Of a stretch of 64,000 bases of DNA, positions 7,694 through 16,211 are shown piece by piece. Below the pieces are notes generated by a model that saw only the letters and a program-made list of their open reading frames with translations, made no database searches and was not told the DNA's origin. Origin of the DNA: Pseudophaeobacter profundi (lineage in GTDB: Bacteria > Pseudomonadota > Alphaproteobacteria > Rhodobacterales > Rhodobacteraceae); NCBI RefSeq assembly GCF_029697505.1, contig NZ_JARJEF010000015.1:16801-80800 (forward strand), read 5' to 3'. A program made the position numbers and the translations under genes. How positions within the stretch are numbered: position 1 is the first letter of the stretch; each line of letters opens with the position of its first letter.

Positions 7694-8143
7694 TCAAAAC
7701 ACGGCATAGAGCAGAACGAAGAACGTCGCTGCCAAAAGGTCAAAGGCCACGCAGAATGGAATATACCAGTTCGGAATCCGGGCGAGACGATAAGAATTGT
7801 GGTGTGACATGTCCCAAAGGGCGTGCAGGGCCAAGCCCAAGGGGAGGAAGGCCCAATGCCATATCAGCCCCAGGAAGGCTGCCGAGCCGAACAAAAGGGC
7901 CACGGCGAGCTCTGCCCAGAACACGCGCGCTCTGCCGTCCGCGGCGCCAAAGCCGATATAGGCACCGCCAATCAAAGCAAGCGTGATCGAAGCAAGAGCT
8001 ATCGAGCTCTTTTCATCCAAAAACAAGTGAGCCGGCATTGAGAGCAAGACAATCAACACGCCAACCCATACGGGAAATTTCAAGATATCCCCGTGTCGAT
8101 GGTGCGATAAGTGATCGCCTGTCTTTTTGAAAATCTGTGCCAT
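7694..8143 (-). CDS. Small membrane protein of unknown function, first gene of copper operon
   Basis: A protein of 149 aa with about four membrane segments and a conserved-looking HALWDMSHHNS (about 108-118) in or near the membrane. This His/Asp cluster could bind metal. I do not recognise the family with confidence. It is the first gene after a CueR-type promoter whose -10 ends only seven bases before the ATG, so the transcript is probably leaderless. The start is otherwise without a clear ribosome site. Confidence 0.65.
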   Translation of the reverse strand: MAQIFKKTGDHLSHHRHGDILKFPVWVGVLIVLLSMPAHLFLDEKSSIALASITLALIGGAYIGFGAADGRARVFWAELAVALLFGSAAFLGLIWHWAFLPLGLALHALWDMSHHNSYRLARIPNWYIPFCVAFDLLAATFFVLLYAVF

Positions 8144-8150
8144 GGCTTGG

Positions 8151-8181
8151 TACCTAGGGATTCCAGCAACTGGAAGGTCAA
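8151..8181 (-). promoter_or_regulatory. CueR-type MerR promoter for the 8143-4673 operon
   Basis: On the minus strand, -35 TTGACC (8176-8181), a 19-bp spacer (8157-8175) with the dyad TTCCAGTTGCTGGAA, and -10 TAGGTA (8151-8156). The ATG at 8143 lies seven bases beyond the -10 element, so the message is likely leaderless. Confidence 0.8.
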
Positions 8182-8304
8182 GGGTTATTCATCCACGCGC
8201 GCAACGCGGCGCTCACTCAACCGTTCCACGGGGAGGTCAAAGGACCGATATCAGGACGCATTTGACGCTGACGCCCGGTTCATGTCCGACGCGCGTGGCG
8301 ATTT

Positions 8305-8742
8305 TCAGTCATCTTTCGCCTTCTGCCAGACTTGCTGGCAGGCTGAGTAAAGAAACGTCGCTGACCAGGTCAGCAACATGAAGCCCAAAAGCGATTGCAG
8401 CATCAGCAACAGTCGAAAGGGCCCGACCACCTCTATGGACGAATAGCCAAGGGTCGAGAACGAGATGCCCGTAACATAGAGAACATCCTGAAACATCGGC
8501 GGGCTGTTGCTGAACGATTGCGGCAGAACGCTTGCCACCACCATCGTGTTGAACACGGCGAGCGTCACAAGTTCCAATACGTGCAGCAACAGCAACGCGG
8601 AAAACGTCAGGATGATCCGAAAGCCGGAGCCATCCGACCGCTGCGGGGAAAACTTCAGAATGCCCGACAACGCATAATGATGGACAATTCCCATCAGGAT
8701 CGCCGCGCATATTCCGACAAACATGGCCATCAACTCGGTCAT
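8305..8742 (-). CDS. Two-TM ion channel-like protein
   Basis: A protein of 145 aa. Three hydrophobic stretches are seen (about 5-22, 42-65, 105-135). The segment ISFSTLGYSSIEVVGP before the last helix matches the pore loop of two-TM ion channels, in which the potassium filter is TVGYG; here TLGYS, so selectivity is doubtful. The ATG at 8742 is preceded by GGGGGG; an ATG at 8787 is in frame but lacks a ribosome site. It stands alone between the copper operon and the rhodanese gene. Confidence 0.68.
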   Translation of the reverse strand: MTELMAMFVGICAAILMGIVHHYALSGILKFSPQRSDGSGFRIILTFSALLLLHVLELVTLAVFNTMVVASVLPQSFSNSPPMFQDVLYVTGISFSTLGYSSIEVVGPFRLLLMLQSLLGFMLLTWSATFLYSACQQVWQKAKDD

Positions 8743-8832
8743 ACCCCCCAAACCCGTCTTCCTATTCAAACAGGTCAATCTGACCATACATCAGGCTTTT
8801 TAGCACAACTGGACCGATTGATTCTTCACAGG

Positions 8833-9306
8833 TCAGGCCAACGCGGGGGGCAACCCGTTCAGGGCGACATCCACCGGAACGGTCGGCAAGTTCGATGCAA
8901 TCCAGCCAGGCCCTTCGCCTGATCCCAACATCCCTTCCGAGATATCGGCGTAGCCCGAATAACCAGCTTGTCTTAACGCTCGAAGCAGCGATGCGGAGCG
9001 TCCGCCAGTGGCGCAGATCAGTCCAACGGTGCGATCACCGCTCAGTTCCTTCGCCCTGAACAATCGGTCCGGAAAACCGGACGCGTGCATGCTTATCGGC
9101 CATACACCAGCACCTACGCCGGTTTCTTGCCACTCTTCGCGCGTTCTGACATCGATGATCCGCGCCGTATCCGATAGAAGCGCGTCAAAGGCATTCTCTG
9201 CCGACCAGACAGATCGGCTCTGCGCCAGCAGCGGTGACGCCGTGACGGTCAGCACCGTCATATGAGCACCCAGAATGAAACGGCGCCGGTTCAAATCAAG
9301 AGCCAT
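8833..9306 (-). CDS. Exported rhodanese-like sulfurtransferase
   Basis: A protein of 157 aa. The ATG at 9306 is chosen for GAGG upstream; ATG 9321 has no proper spacing. The N-terminus LNRRRFILGAHMTVLTVTAS is a twin-arginine-type signal. The rhodanese domain has IDVRTREEW at the first strand and the active-site loop ICATGGRSASLL, where Cys is the sulfur acceptor. PISMHASGFPDRLF and GMLGSGEGPGW are typical of single-domain periplasmic rhodaneses. It is divergent from the two-component system at 9495, with repeats between them that are likely response-regulator sites, so co-regulation is inferred. Confidence 0.82.
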   Translation of the reverse strand: MALDLNRRRFILGAHMTVLTVTASPLLAQSRSVWSAENAFDALLSDTARIIDVRTREEWQETGVGAGVWPISMHASGFPDRLFRAKELSGDRTVGLICATGGRSASLLRALRQAGYSGYADISEGMLGSGEGPGWIASNLPTVPVDVALNGLPPALA

Positions 9307-9400
9307 ATTCGAAAACCTCATCCTTTGATCGGTTGCGATCCCAAAGGTCACATAACATGCCAGCAACGCTACCCGGGAGCACGACACGGTGCAGGCACAG

Positions 9401-9451
9401 ATTTGTATCCATCTGTAGCAAGGGACTGACCTGATACAAATGGCTACAATT
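9401..9451. promoter_or_regulatory. Two back-to-back response-regulator boxes (TACA-N6-TACA)
   Basis: On the plus strand GATACAAATGGCTACAATT (9433-9451) holds TACA twice at a 10-bp period. On the minus strand GCTACAGATGGATACAAAT (9401-9419) holds the same repeat. ATTTGTATC/GATACAAAT (9401-9409/9433-9441) also form a perfect inverted repeat. Direct repeats with about 10-bp period are typical OmpR-family sites. Similar single boxes occur at 18988 and 31780. Confidence 0.58.
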
Positions 9452-9494
9452 CTGCCCATGAAACACGATGCAACGATGATTTAGGAAAGACACC

Positions 9495-10217
9495 ATGGGA
9501 CCGCCACCTCATATCCTTATCGTGGATGACCACGCACAGATACGTGAAAGCGTCGCGCGCTTTCTGGAGAAGAACGGAATGCGCACGACCGTCGCCAGGG
9601 ATGCCGTGGAGATGGATGCCAAGCTGGCCACCGGTCACTTCGACCTGCTCGTGCTCGATGTCATGATGCCGGGCGAGGACGGTTTGTCGGTTTGCCGCAG
9701 ACTTGCGCCAGAAGGTGATCTTCCGATCATCATGCTGACGGCGCTTGGTGAGGAAACGGATCGGATCGTGGGGCTGGAAATCGGTGCGGACGATTATCTC
9801 GCCAAGCCATTCAATCCACGAGAACTGCTCGCCCGCATCAAGTCGGTTCTTCGGAGAAGCAACCGCGACGAACCCGTGGCCGGAAGCCTCGCTGGGAGGA
9901 AAGTCTCTTTTGCGCACTGGATACTGGATACCGACCGGCAGGTGCTGATTGACGAGTCCACCACCGAGACGCCATTGACGACCTCCGAGTTCAAATTGCT
10001 GGCGGTCCTGCTGGAACGCGCCCGGATGGTGCTCAGCCGTGACCAGTTGCTTGACCTGACCGCTGGTCGGACGGCAGGCCCGATGGATCGCACCATCGAC
10101 AATCAGATCAGCCGCCTCCGTCGCAAAATCGAGCCGGATGTATTGCGACCGAGTGTCATCAAGACTGTGCGGAACGGCGGATACTGCCTGGCTGCCGATG
10201 TCGAGGATGCGCCGTGA
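9495..10217 (+). CDS. OmpR-family response regulator
   Basis: A protein of 240 aa. The receiver domain has the acidic pair DD at 11-12, the phosphorylation site Asp55 in LLVLDVMMPGEDG, Thr in MLTALGEE and the conserved Lys in YLAKPFNPREL. The C-terminal winged helix (about 140-235) includes LTTSEFKLLAVLLERA and RTIDNQISRLRRKIE. It shares a four-base overlap with the histidine kinase gene. Metal-sensing pairs such as CusRS or CopRS are a plausible analogy from context. Repeats upstream suggest autoregulation, and matching repeats precede two L,D-transpeptidase operons. Confidence 0.93.
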   Translation: MGPPPHILIVDDHAQIRESVARFLEKNGMRTTVARDAVEMDAKLATGHFDLLVLDVMMPGEDGLSVCRRLAPEGDLPIIMLTALGEETDRIVGLEIGADDYLAKPFNPRELLARIKSVLRRSNRDEPVAGSLAGRKVSFAHWILDTDRQVLIDESTTETPLTTSEFKLLAVLLERARMVLSRDQLLDLTAGRTAGPMDRTIDNQISRLRRKIEPDVLRPSVIKTVRNGGYCLAADVEDAP

Positions 10218-11683
10218 TGCGCCGTGCGATGAGATCTCTGAGCGGCCAGTTGATCCTGCTTGTGGTCGCGGCACTTGTCGTGGCCCAGGCGATCAGCCTG
10301 TTCCTGTTCGCTGACGAGCGCAGCCTGGCCATCCGTGCTGCTTTGGGGTTCGAGGCTGCTGGACGCGCAGCGAATGTGGCGCGGTTGATCGAAGAGGCCC
10401 CGTTGGACCTGCAGAATTCCATCCTTCGCGCAGCAAATTCACCACTTATCCGGTTTGATCTGTCAGACGCTCCGAGTGTGGAACACACCAGTCATTCGCA
10501 TGGCGACCTTGTTGAAGGGCGTATCCGTGCGCTAATGGACGATAGCTACAGCCGCGATATTCGCGTTGAACTGCACGAGATCGAGGGCGAATTGAGGCCC
10601 TTGCCCAATCTTTCTGACGAAATGACGGAAATGCATCTCGCGATGATGCGCGGAGAGTTGACAGCGGTTGAAATGAACCTGTCGATCGCCATTAAGGGAG
10701 CGCGTTGGCTGAATGTCGGAACGCGGTTCGAGCGTCCACCAATCCAATGGCCTTTCTATTCGATGCTGACCTTTGGAATTTCCGCCGGACTGCTTTTGGT
10801 GGCGATTTTCTGGTTTGTCATGACGCGCCTGACGCGTCCTTTGCGGCACCTGTCGAAGGCCTCGGACCATCTTGGCCGGGGCGAGGATGTGCCTGAATTG
10901 ACCGTCGCAGGGCCGACCGAGGTCAGGGATCTGACCGTCGCCTTCAACCGCATGCAACGACGGCTGACCCGGTTTGTCAGTGATCGGACACGGATGCTCG
11001 CAGCGCTTGGTCACGATTTACGCTCGCCGTTGACTGCTATGCGTGTCCGCGCGGAGCTGGTTGACGAAGAAGAGACGCGGGACAGCCTCATCGCATCGGT
11101 CGAAGAGATGCAGAGTATGGTCGAAGCGACGCTCACCTTTGCACGGGGCCTTACCGGATCAGAAGGCTCCGAAGTGGTCGATCTGCGCAATTTTCTGGAC
11201 AGCTTGTGCAGCGATATGGCGGCACACTGCACCTTTGCCCCGAGTGATGATGTTGCCGTGCGGCTTCGACCCAACGCGTTCCGAAGGGCACTGAGGAACT
11301 TGCTTGAGAACGCCGTTCGCTACGGTGGTGCCGCAAAAGTCAGCTGGGCGACCCACGGTTCGAACCTCGTACTCAACATCGATGACAATGGGCCCGGCAT
11401 TCCCGTCGACCAGTTGGAAAAGGTCTTCGATCCCTTCTATCGCCTCGAGCAATCGAGGTCTCTGGAAACGGGCGGTTATGGGCTTGGGCTCTCAATCGCG
11501 AGGACAATCGTCCAATCCCATGGCGGCGATATCCAGCTGGTCAACCATAACAGCGCGGGTTTGCGCGCTGTTGTCACCATCCCACTGGATGAAAGCGAAC
11601 TAATCGAAGGAGAAACAGATGAAACTGAAAACGCTCATTCCAACGTTGCTGGCCAGCTTGCCCGCCAGCATGGCGCGAGCTGA
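10214..11683 (+). CDS. Sensor histidine kinase
   Basis: A protein of 489 aa. TM1 spans about residues 9-30 and TM2 about 180-202, enclosing a periplasmic sensor region of about 150 residues with EHTSHSHGD and DEMTEMHLAMMRGE, His/Met clusters suited to metal binding. HAMP follows. The phosphoacceptor lies in LGHDLRSPLTAMR (His about 267), and the ATPase has NLLENAVRYGG, DDNGPGIP and GYGLGLSIA. All catalytic boxes are present. The last 65 bases overlap the next gene. Copper or silver sensing is an inference from the periplasmic residues and context. Confidence 0.92.
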   Translation: MMRRAMRSLSGQLILLVVAALVVAQAISLFLFADERSLAIRAALGFEAAGRAANVARLIEEAPLDLQNSILRAANSPLIRFDLSDAPSVEHTSHSHGDLVEGRIRALMDDSYSRDIRVELHEIEGELRPLPNLSDEMTEMHLAMMRGELTAVEMNLSIAIKGARWLNVGTRFERPPIQWPFYSMLTFGISAGLLLVAIFWFVMTRLTRPLRHLSKASDHLGRGEDVPELTVAGPTEVRDLTVAFNRMQRRLTRFVSDRTRMLAALGHDLRSPLTAMRVRAELVDEEETRDSLIASVEEMQSMVEATLTFARGLTGSEGSEVVDLRNFLDSLCSDMAAHCTFAPSDDVAVRLRPNAFRRALRNLLENAVRYGGAAKVSWATHGSNLVLNIDDNGPGIPVDQLEKVFDPFYRLEQSRSLETGGYGLGLSIARTIVQSHGGDIQLVNHNSAGLRAVVTIPLDESELIEGETDETENAHSNVAGQLARQHGAS

Positions 11684-11924
11684 TGGTCCAGGCTCCTGGA
11701 CAGGTCACATATGGGGCGGAGGCTATGGCTTTATGGGCGGCTTCATGATGCTCGCCTTCTGGGGCGCCGTGATCGCATTGATCGTGTTTCTGGTACTCAG
11801 GCTGCGGGACAATGGCACCCGTCCCCCGGACTCGGACGCGCAGGAAGCGCTCCGGCGCCGCTTTGCGAATGGGGAAATCGACGAAGAAGAGTTCCGTCAC
11901 CGCAAAGCAACGCTCGACGAATAG
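11619..11924 (+). CDS. Small SHOCT-domain membrane protein
   Basis: A protein of 101 aa. AAGGAG upstream fixes the start inside the 3' end of the kinase gene. A signal-like N-terminus ends near ARADGPGSW, followed by one strong membrane segment (about 42-62, MMLAFWGAVIALIVFLVLRL) and a C-terminal SHOCT motif, EALRRRFANGEIDEEEFRHR. SHOCT proteins of this size often accompany copper genes. Its molecular role is unknown. It lies between the two-component system and ccmF. Confidence 0.8.
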   Translation: MKLKTLIPTLLASLPASMARADGPGSWTGHIWGGGYGFMGGFMMLAFWGAVIALIVFLVLRLRDNGTRPPDSDAQEALRRRFANGEIDEEEFRHRKATLDE

Positions 11925-11989
11925 ACCCCGCCGCGGACGCCAAAGCCGTCCGACGCGACGCCCACCAACACTGGATAGGAAAGAACGCC

Positions 11990-13990
11990 ATGTTCCCGGA
12001 AATTGGTCACTTCGCACTGGCCCTCGCGCTGGCGCTTGCGCTCGTTCAAAGCGTTCTGCCGATTGCAGGTGCATCGCGTGGAAACGCCGTCTGGATGAAA
12101 TCCGCCCAGGCGACGGCAATAGGACAAGTGCTGTTTGTGGCCATAGCCTTCGCAGCGCTGATGCAGGCCTTCATCGCCAGCGACTTCACCGTCAGGAACG
12201 TCGTCGAGAATTCCCATTCGCTCAAGCCGATGCTCTACAAGGTGGCCGGGACCTGGGGCAGCCATGAGGGTTCGCTGCTGCTCTGGATCCTGATACTCGC
12301 GGTGTTCGGCGCGGGCGTCGCCTGGTTCGGATCGAACATCCCCGCCGAGACCAAGGCGCGCACCTTGTCGGTGCAGGCGTGGATCAGCGTCGGCTTCCTG
12401 TCCTTCCTGCTGCTGACGTCGAACCCCTTCGAGCGGGTGTTTCCGCCGCCGCTCGACGGCAATGACCTCAACCCGTTGCTTCAGGACATGGGTCTCGCCA
12501 TGCACCCGCCGCTTTTGTATTTCGGGTATGTCGGCTTCTCCATCGTATTTTCCTTTGCCGTTGCGGCTCTTCTGGAAGGGCGCGTCGATCCAGCCTGGGC
12601 CAGATGGGTCCGCCCGTGGACATTGGCCGCGTGGGTCAGCCTTACGGCAGGTATCGCTCTTGGATCTTGGTGGGCCTATTATGAACTGGGCTGGGGCGGC
12701 TGGTGGTTCTGGGACCCGGTCGAGAACGTGAGCTTCATGCCCTGGCTTCTGGGCACGGCGCTGCTGCATTCCGCCATCGTCACCGAAAAGCGCGACGCGT
12801 TCAAAAGCTGGACCATCCTGCTTGCCATCCTGACTTTCTCGCTTTCACTTCTCGGCACGTTCATCGTCCGATCCGGCCTGCTTACCTCCGTGCATGCCTT
12901 CGCCGTCGATCCAGAGCGCGGGCTTTACATTCTGGGTCTGCTGGCCGTGTCCATCGGTGGGTCGCTGGCGCTCTACGCCTGGCGGGCGCCCGAAATGGAG
13001 CCGGGTGGTCTGTTTCGCCCGATCAGCCGCGAAACCGGGCTGCTCGTGAACAACCTCATTCTGGCCGCCGCTACGGGAACGGTCCTGTTCGGGACGCTTT
13101 ATCCGCTGATCCTCGAAGCTGTCACCGGGGACAAGATCTCGGTGGGTCCACCTTTCTTCAACGCGGCCTTCATTCCGATGATGCTGGCGCTGGTCGTGTT
13201 CATGGGTCTTGGTCCATTCCTGCCGTGGAAGCGGGCTGATATCGCCGGTTTGCTCGATCGCATTCGGTTCGTGGCCGTGCTGGCGGTCATTGCAGCCTCG
13301 GCCGCATGGTATCTTCTGAACGGTGGGCCGATCATGGCCTATCTTGCCATCCTTGGCGCAGCGTGGCTGCTTTTTGCGACCCTACGGGAATGGGCGCTAC
13401 GCATCCGTCTGTTCGAGGTTTCCCTTGCGGAGAGCGCGAGACGCGCGCGCAACCTGCCACGCGCCTCTCACGGTATGACGCTTGCCCATGCCGGCGTCGC
13501 TGTGTTGATGATGGGGATGATCGGCTCGACCGGATGGAAAAGTGAGGAGATCGTCTTTGCCGGCCCCGGGACCGAAGTCACGATCGCCGGGTTCGACATC
13601 ACCTTCGAAGGGGCCGCAAAGGTTCAAGGGCCGAACTACATCGCGGATCGCGGCACCCTTGTGGTGCGTCGGGATGGCGAACTGGTCACGACACTATTCC
13701 CGGAACGGCGGTATTACCCGGTCGCGGAAAGTCAGACGACGGAGTCGGCCATCCGGTCCACATTGGCGGGTGATCTCTATACGTCGATTGCAACGCCGGC
13801 CTCCGATCAAGTGAACAACGCCGGAGCCTGGACCCTTCGGATCCTCTATGAACCGCTCGTCAACCTGATCTGGATCGGCTCGATCTTGCTGGTGATCGGT
13901 GGCTGTTTGTCCTTGTCGGATCGCCGTTTGAGGGTCGGGGCGCCGCGCCGCGCCAAACAGCCAGCCAGCGATGCTGTTCCTGCGGAGTAG
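11990..13990 (+). CDS. ccmF: Cytochrome c heme lyase subunit CcmF
   Basis: The large membrane subunit of the System I heme ligation complex, 666 aa with more than ten membrane segments. The heme-handling WWD motif is present as GGWWFWDPVENVSFMPW (about 236-252), and the nearby TWGSHEGSLLLW and MHPPLLYFGYVG are characteristic. The ATG at 11990 follows AGGA. It is the first of four ccm genes here (F, G, H, I); ccmA-E are absent, so the set needs chromosomal partners or is an extra ligation module. Published work in Rubrivivax identifies cytochrome c assembly as a periplasmic copper target, so an island-borne copy may be a replacement. Confidence 0.95.
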   Translation: MFPEIGHFALALALALALVQSVLPIAGASRGNAVWMKSAQATAIGQVLFVAIAFAALMQAFIASDFTVRNVVENSHSLKPMLYKVAGTWGSHEGSLLLWILILAVFGAGVAWFGSNIPAETKARTLSVQAWISVGFLSFLLLTSNPFERVFPPPLDGNDLNPLLQDMGLAMHPPLLYFGYVGFSIVFSFAVAALLEGRVDPAWARWVRPWTLAAWVSLTAGIALGSWWAYYELGWGGWWFWDPVENVSFMPWLLGTALLHSAIVTEKRDAFKSWTILLAILTFSLSLLGTFIVRSGLLTSVHAFAVDPERGLYILGLLAVSIGGSLALYAWRAPEMEPGGLFRPISRETGLLVNNLILAAATGTVLFGTLYPLILEAVTGDKISVGPPFFNAAFIPMMLALVVFMGLGPFLPWKRADIAGLLDRIRFVAVLAVIAASAAWYLLNGGPIMAYLAILGAAWLLFATLREWALRIRLFEVSLAESARRARNLPRASHGMTLAHAGVAVLMMGMIGSTGWKSEEIVFAGPGTEVTIAGFDITFEGAAKVQGPNYIADRGTLVVRRDGELVTTLFPERRYYPVAESQTTESAIRSTLAGDLYTSIATPASDQVNNAGAWTLRILYEPLVNLIWIGSILLVIGGCLSLSDRRLRVGAPRRAKQPASDAVPAE

Positions 13991-13998
13991 GAGAGAAG

Positions 13999-14565
13999 AT
14001 GAAACGTCTCACTGCCGGGCTGCCGTTTATTGCGGCGGTCATATTCGGGGGGTTTTTTCTCTGGGGGCTCAATCCCGACCGGGATCCCAATGAGATCCCT
14101 TCCGTCCTGATCTCGCAACCGGCCCCGGCGTTCGATCTCGATCCCGTGCCGGGGTTGGAGACACCCGGCCTGGCCCGAAGCGATCTTGTCGGCAACGAAC
14201 GACCGGTCGTGGTCAATGTCTTTGCGTCCTGGTGCGTGCCCTGCCGCGCGGAACATGCCGTGTTGACACGCTTTGTCGAACGCGGGGGCATGCGGTTGTT
14301 CGGCATCAACTACAAAGACAAACCAGAGGATGCCGTGAAGTGGCTCAATGACCTCGGCAATCCCTACGAGCGGATCGGGTCCGACCTGTCGGGCCGCACC
14401 GGGATCGAATGGGGCCTGTCAGGCGTGCCGGAAACCTTCATCGTCGATGGCGGTGGTACCGTTTTGTTTCGCTATGTCGGGCCGGTCGTCGGTCCGGACG
14501 CCGTCGAACGGTTCACGCAAGCCCTGAAGCAAGCAGGCGCACTGCCAAATGGAGCAGCATTATGA
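13999..14565 (+). CDS. ccmG: Thiol-disulfide interchange protein CcmG/DsbE
   Basis: A membrane-anchored thioredoxin of 188 aa that reduces apocytochrome c or CcmH. It has a single N-terminal TM (about 7-25), active site WCVPC (Cys79, Cys82), the acidic loop typical of CcmG, and the cis-Pro segment LSGVPETFIVDGGG. It begins eight bases after ccmF and overlaps ccmH by four bases, so the order F-G-H-I is translationally coupled. All family residues look intact. Confidence 0.95.
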   Translation: MKRLTAGLPFIAAVIFGGFFLWGLNPDRDPNEIPSVLISQPAPAFDLDPVPGLETPGLARSDLVGNERPVVVNVFASWCVPCRAEHAVLTRFVERGGMRLFGINYKDKPEDAVKWLNDLGNPYERIGSDLSGRTGIEWGLSGVPETFIVDGGGTVLFRYVGPVVGPDAVERFTQALKQAGALPNGAAL

Positions 14566-15035
14566 GACAGTTGATTTTCGCGTTTTGCATCGGGCTCTTT
14601 CCCTTTGCCGCCAATGCGGTCGAACCGGACGAAATGCTGAGCGACCCGGTATTGGAACAGCGTGCGCGGGAGATTTCCAAGGATCTACGATGCGTCGTCT
14701 GTCAAAACCAGGACATCGACAGCTCGAACGCGGGTGTGGCGCGGGACTTGCGTCTGCTCGTACGCGAGCGACTGGTCACCGGAGACGCTGACACCGAGGT
14801 GATCGAATACATTCGGGCGCGGTACGGGGATTACGTGCTGCTGAAGCCGCCTCTGGAGCCTGCGACCTACGCGCTTTGGTTTGCGCCGATCGCTTTCGTC
14901 CTCATCGGGGTTTTCGTTGGTGGTGGGGTACTGATGAGTCGGCGAAAGCAAGAGGCATTTGAAGATTTGGGCTCGGAGGATGAAAACACCGTGTCCGAAA
15001 TTCTCAGACGAAACGAAGCGGGGGATGCGTCATGA
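14562..15035 (+). CDS. ccmH: Cytochrome c maturation protein CcmH (CcmL type)
   Basis: A short CcmH of 157 aa. The signal peptide ends near AANAVEPD. The active site is LRCVVCQNQDI (Cys44, Cys47), the LRCxxCQ signature that handles apocytochrome thiols. A single TM follows at about 103-124. The start overlaps the ccmG stop (ATGA) and the stop overlaps the ccmI start in the same way. This is the alphaproteobacterial short CcmH, with the TPR part encoded separately as CcmI. Confidence 0.94.
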   Translation: MRQLIFAFCIGLFPFAANAVEPDEMLSDPVLEQRAREISKDLRCVVCQNQDIDSSNAGVARDLRLLVRERLVTGDADTEVIEYIRARYGDYVLLKPPLEPATYALWFAPIAFVLIGVFVGGGVLMSRRKQEAFEDLGSEDENTVSEILRRNEAGDAS

Positions 15036-16183
15036 TCTGGGGTATTTTCGGTCTTCTGACGCTGCTCGCAGTCGGAATTGTCCTCTACCCGCTGCTGCTG
15101 TCCAAATCGAACACTCTCACCAGAGGAGATGCGGTACCGGCGATCCTTGCCGATCAGATGCGGGAAATTCAACGAGACATGGACCGCGGTTTGATTTCTG
15201 AACAGGAAGCTCAAGCAGCCAGACTCGAGATCAAAAAACGGATCCTCGCGACGACCCGCAATTCGGGAGAAAAAACCGGATCATCCCGCAATGGCGGCAG
15301 AGTCACTCTCGTTGTCGCGGCGGTCCTCGCGCCGGTTATTGCCGCGGGCTACTATCTGACAATGGGATCGCCTGAGGTGCCTTCAATGGCCTTCGCTGCC
15401 CGTGCAGAGGAGCGCGCACAGACTGATGAAGTGACGGCGCTTGCAATACAACTTCGCGAAAGGCTTGTATCCGATCCGACCGGCGGCCCCAGCGAAGGGT
15501 GGATGCTGTTGGGCCAGACCTATCAGCGCATGGGCAGAACAGTTGATGCTGTCGAAGCATTTGAAGTTGTCGCCAAACGGGAGGATGCCACCTCCGCGAC
15601 ATTCTCTATGCTGGCGGAGGCTGTCGCGGTTGCCAATGATGGCGTTGTTATTCCACGGGCGAAATTGGCCATTGATCGCGCTTTGGAACTTGACCCATCC
15701 AATCCTGCGGCAACCTATTTCGAGTCTCTCTACCATCTTCAAAAAGAAGAGACGCGTAAGGCCTACGATCTGCTCGTTTCCCGGCTGAACCAGGAAAAGA
15801 CGTTCGTGCCCTGGATGGAAACATACGTTTTGCAGATCAACCGGATTGCAGCGGCCGCCGACCTCCCGGTCGTCGATCTACCCAGCGGGCCGACATCACA
15901 ACCCGGCCCGAGTGCGGCAGATGTTGCGGCGGCGTCAGAGATGAATGACGCGGACCGCGCGGAGTTCATCCGCTCGATGGTCTCGCGGCTGGCTGGGCGT
16001 CTTGAGGATGAACCGGAAGATCTGGATGGTTGGATGCGGCTGGCAAACGCCTATACCGTCCTTCAGGAGCAGGATCGCGCCATTGAGGCCTACCGTAAGG
16101 CTGAAGCGCTGTTGGAGCAGCAGCCCGCCAATGATCCTCGGCGTGCGGCGGTCCGCGCTGCGCTCGAGCGGCTCGGCGGCTGA
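15032..16183 (+). CDS. ccmI: Cytochrome c-type biogenesis protein CcmI
   Basis: The TPR-containing apocytochrome c chaperone, 383 aa. TM1 (about 2-21) precedes a short cytoplasmic leucine-zipper-like region (LADQMREIQRDMDRGLISEQ), then TM2 (about 92-112, VTLVVAAVLAPVIAAGYYLT). The periplasmic part contains TPR units, for example EGWMLLGQTYQRMGRTVDAV and DGWMRLANAYTVLQEQDRAI. Gene order and overlap confirm it as the last gene of the ccmFGHI operon, and it converges on the scsB-like gene. Confidence 0.93.
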   Translation: MIWGIFGLLTLLAVGIVLYPLLLSKSNTLTRGDAVPAILADQMREIQRDMDRGLISEQEAQAARLEIKKRILATTRNSGEKTGSSRNGGRVTLVVAAVLAPVIAAGYYLTMGSPEVPSMAFAARAEERAQTDEVTALAIQLRERLVSDPTGGPSEGWMLLGQTYQRMGRTVDAVEAFEVVAKREDATSATFSMLAEAVAVANDGVVIPRAKLAIDRALELDPSNPAATYFESLYHLQKEETRKAYDLLVSRLNQEKTFVPWMETYVLQINRIAAAADLPVVDLPSGPTSQPGPSAADVAAASEMNDADRAEFIRSMVSRLAGRLEDEPEDLDGWMRLANAYTVLQEQDRAIEAYRKAEALLEQQPANDPRRAAVRAALERLGG

Positions 16184-16211
16184 CTGCTGGTCGGTGTCCC
16201 GCCCGGGCAGA

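Noticed and set aside
11897-12769. Minus-strand reading opposite ccmF
   Set aside because: Overlaps the well-supported CcmF coding sequence with no domain of its own.
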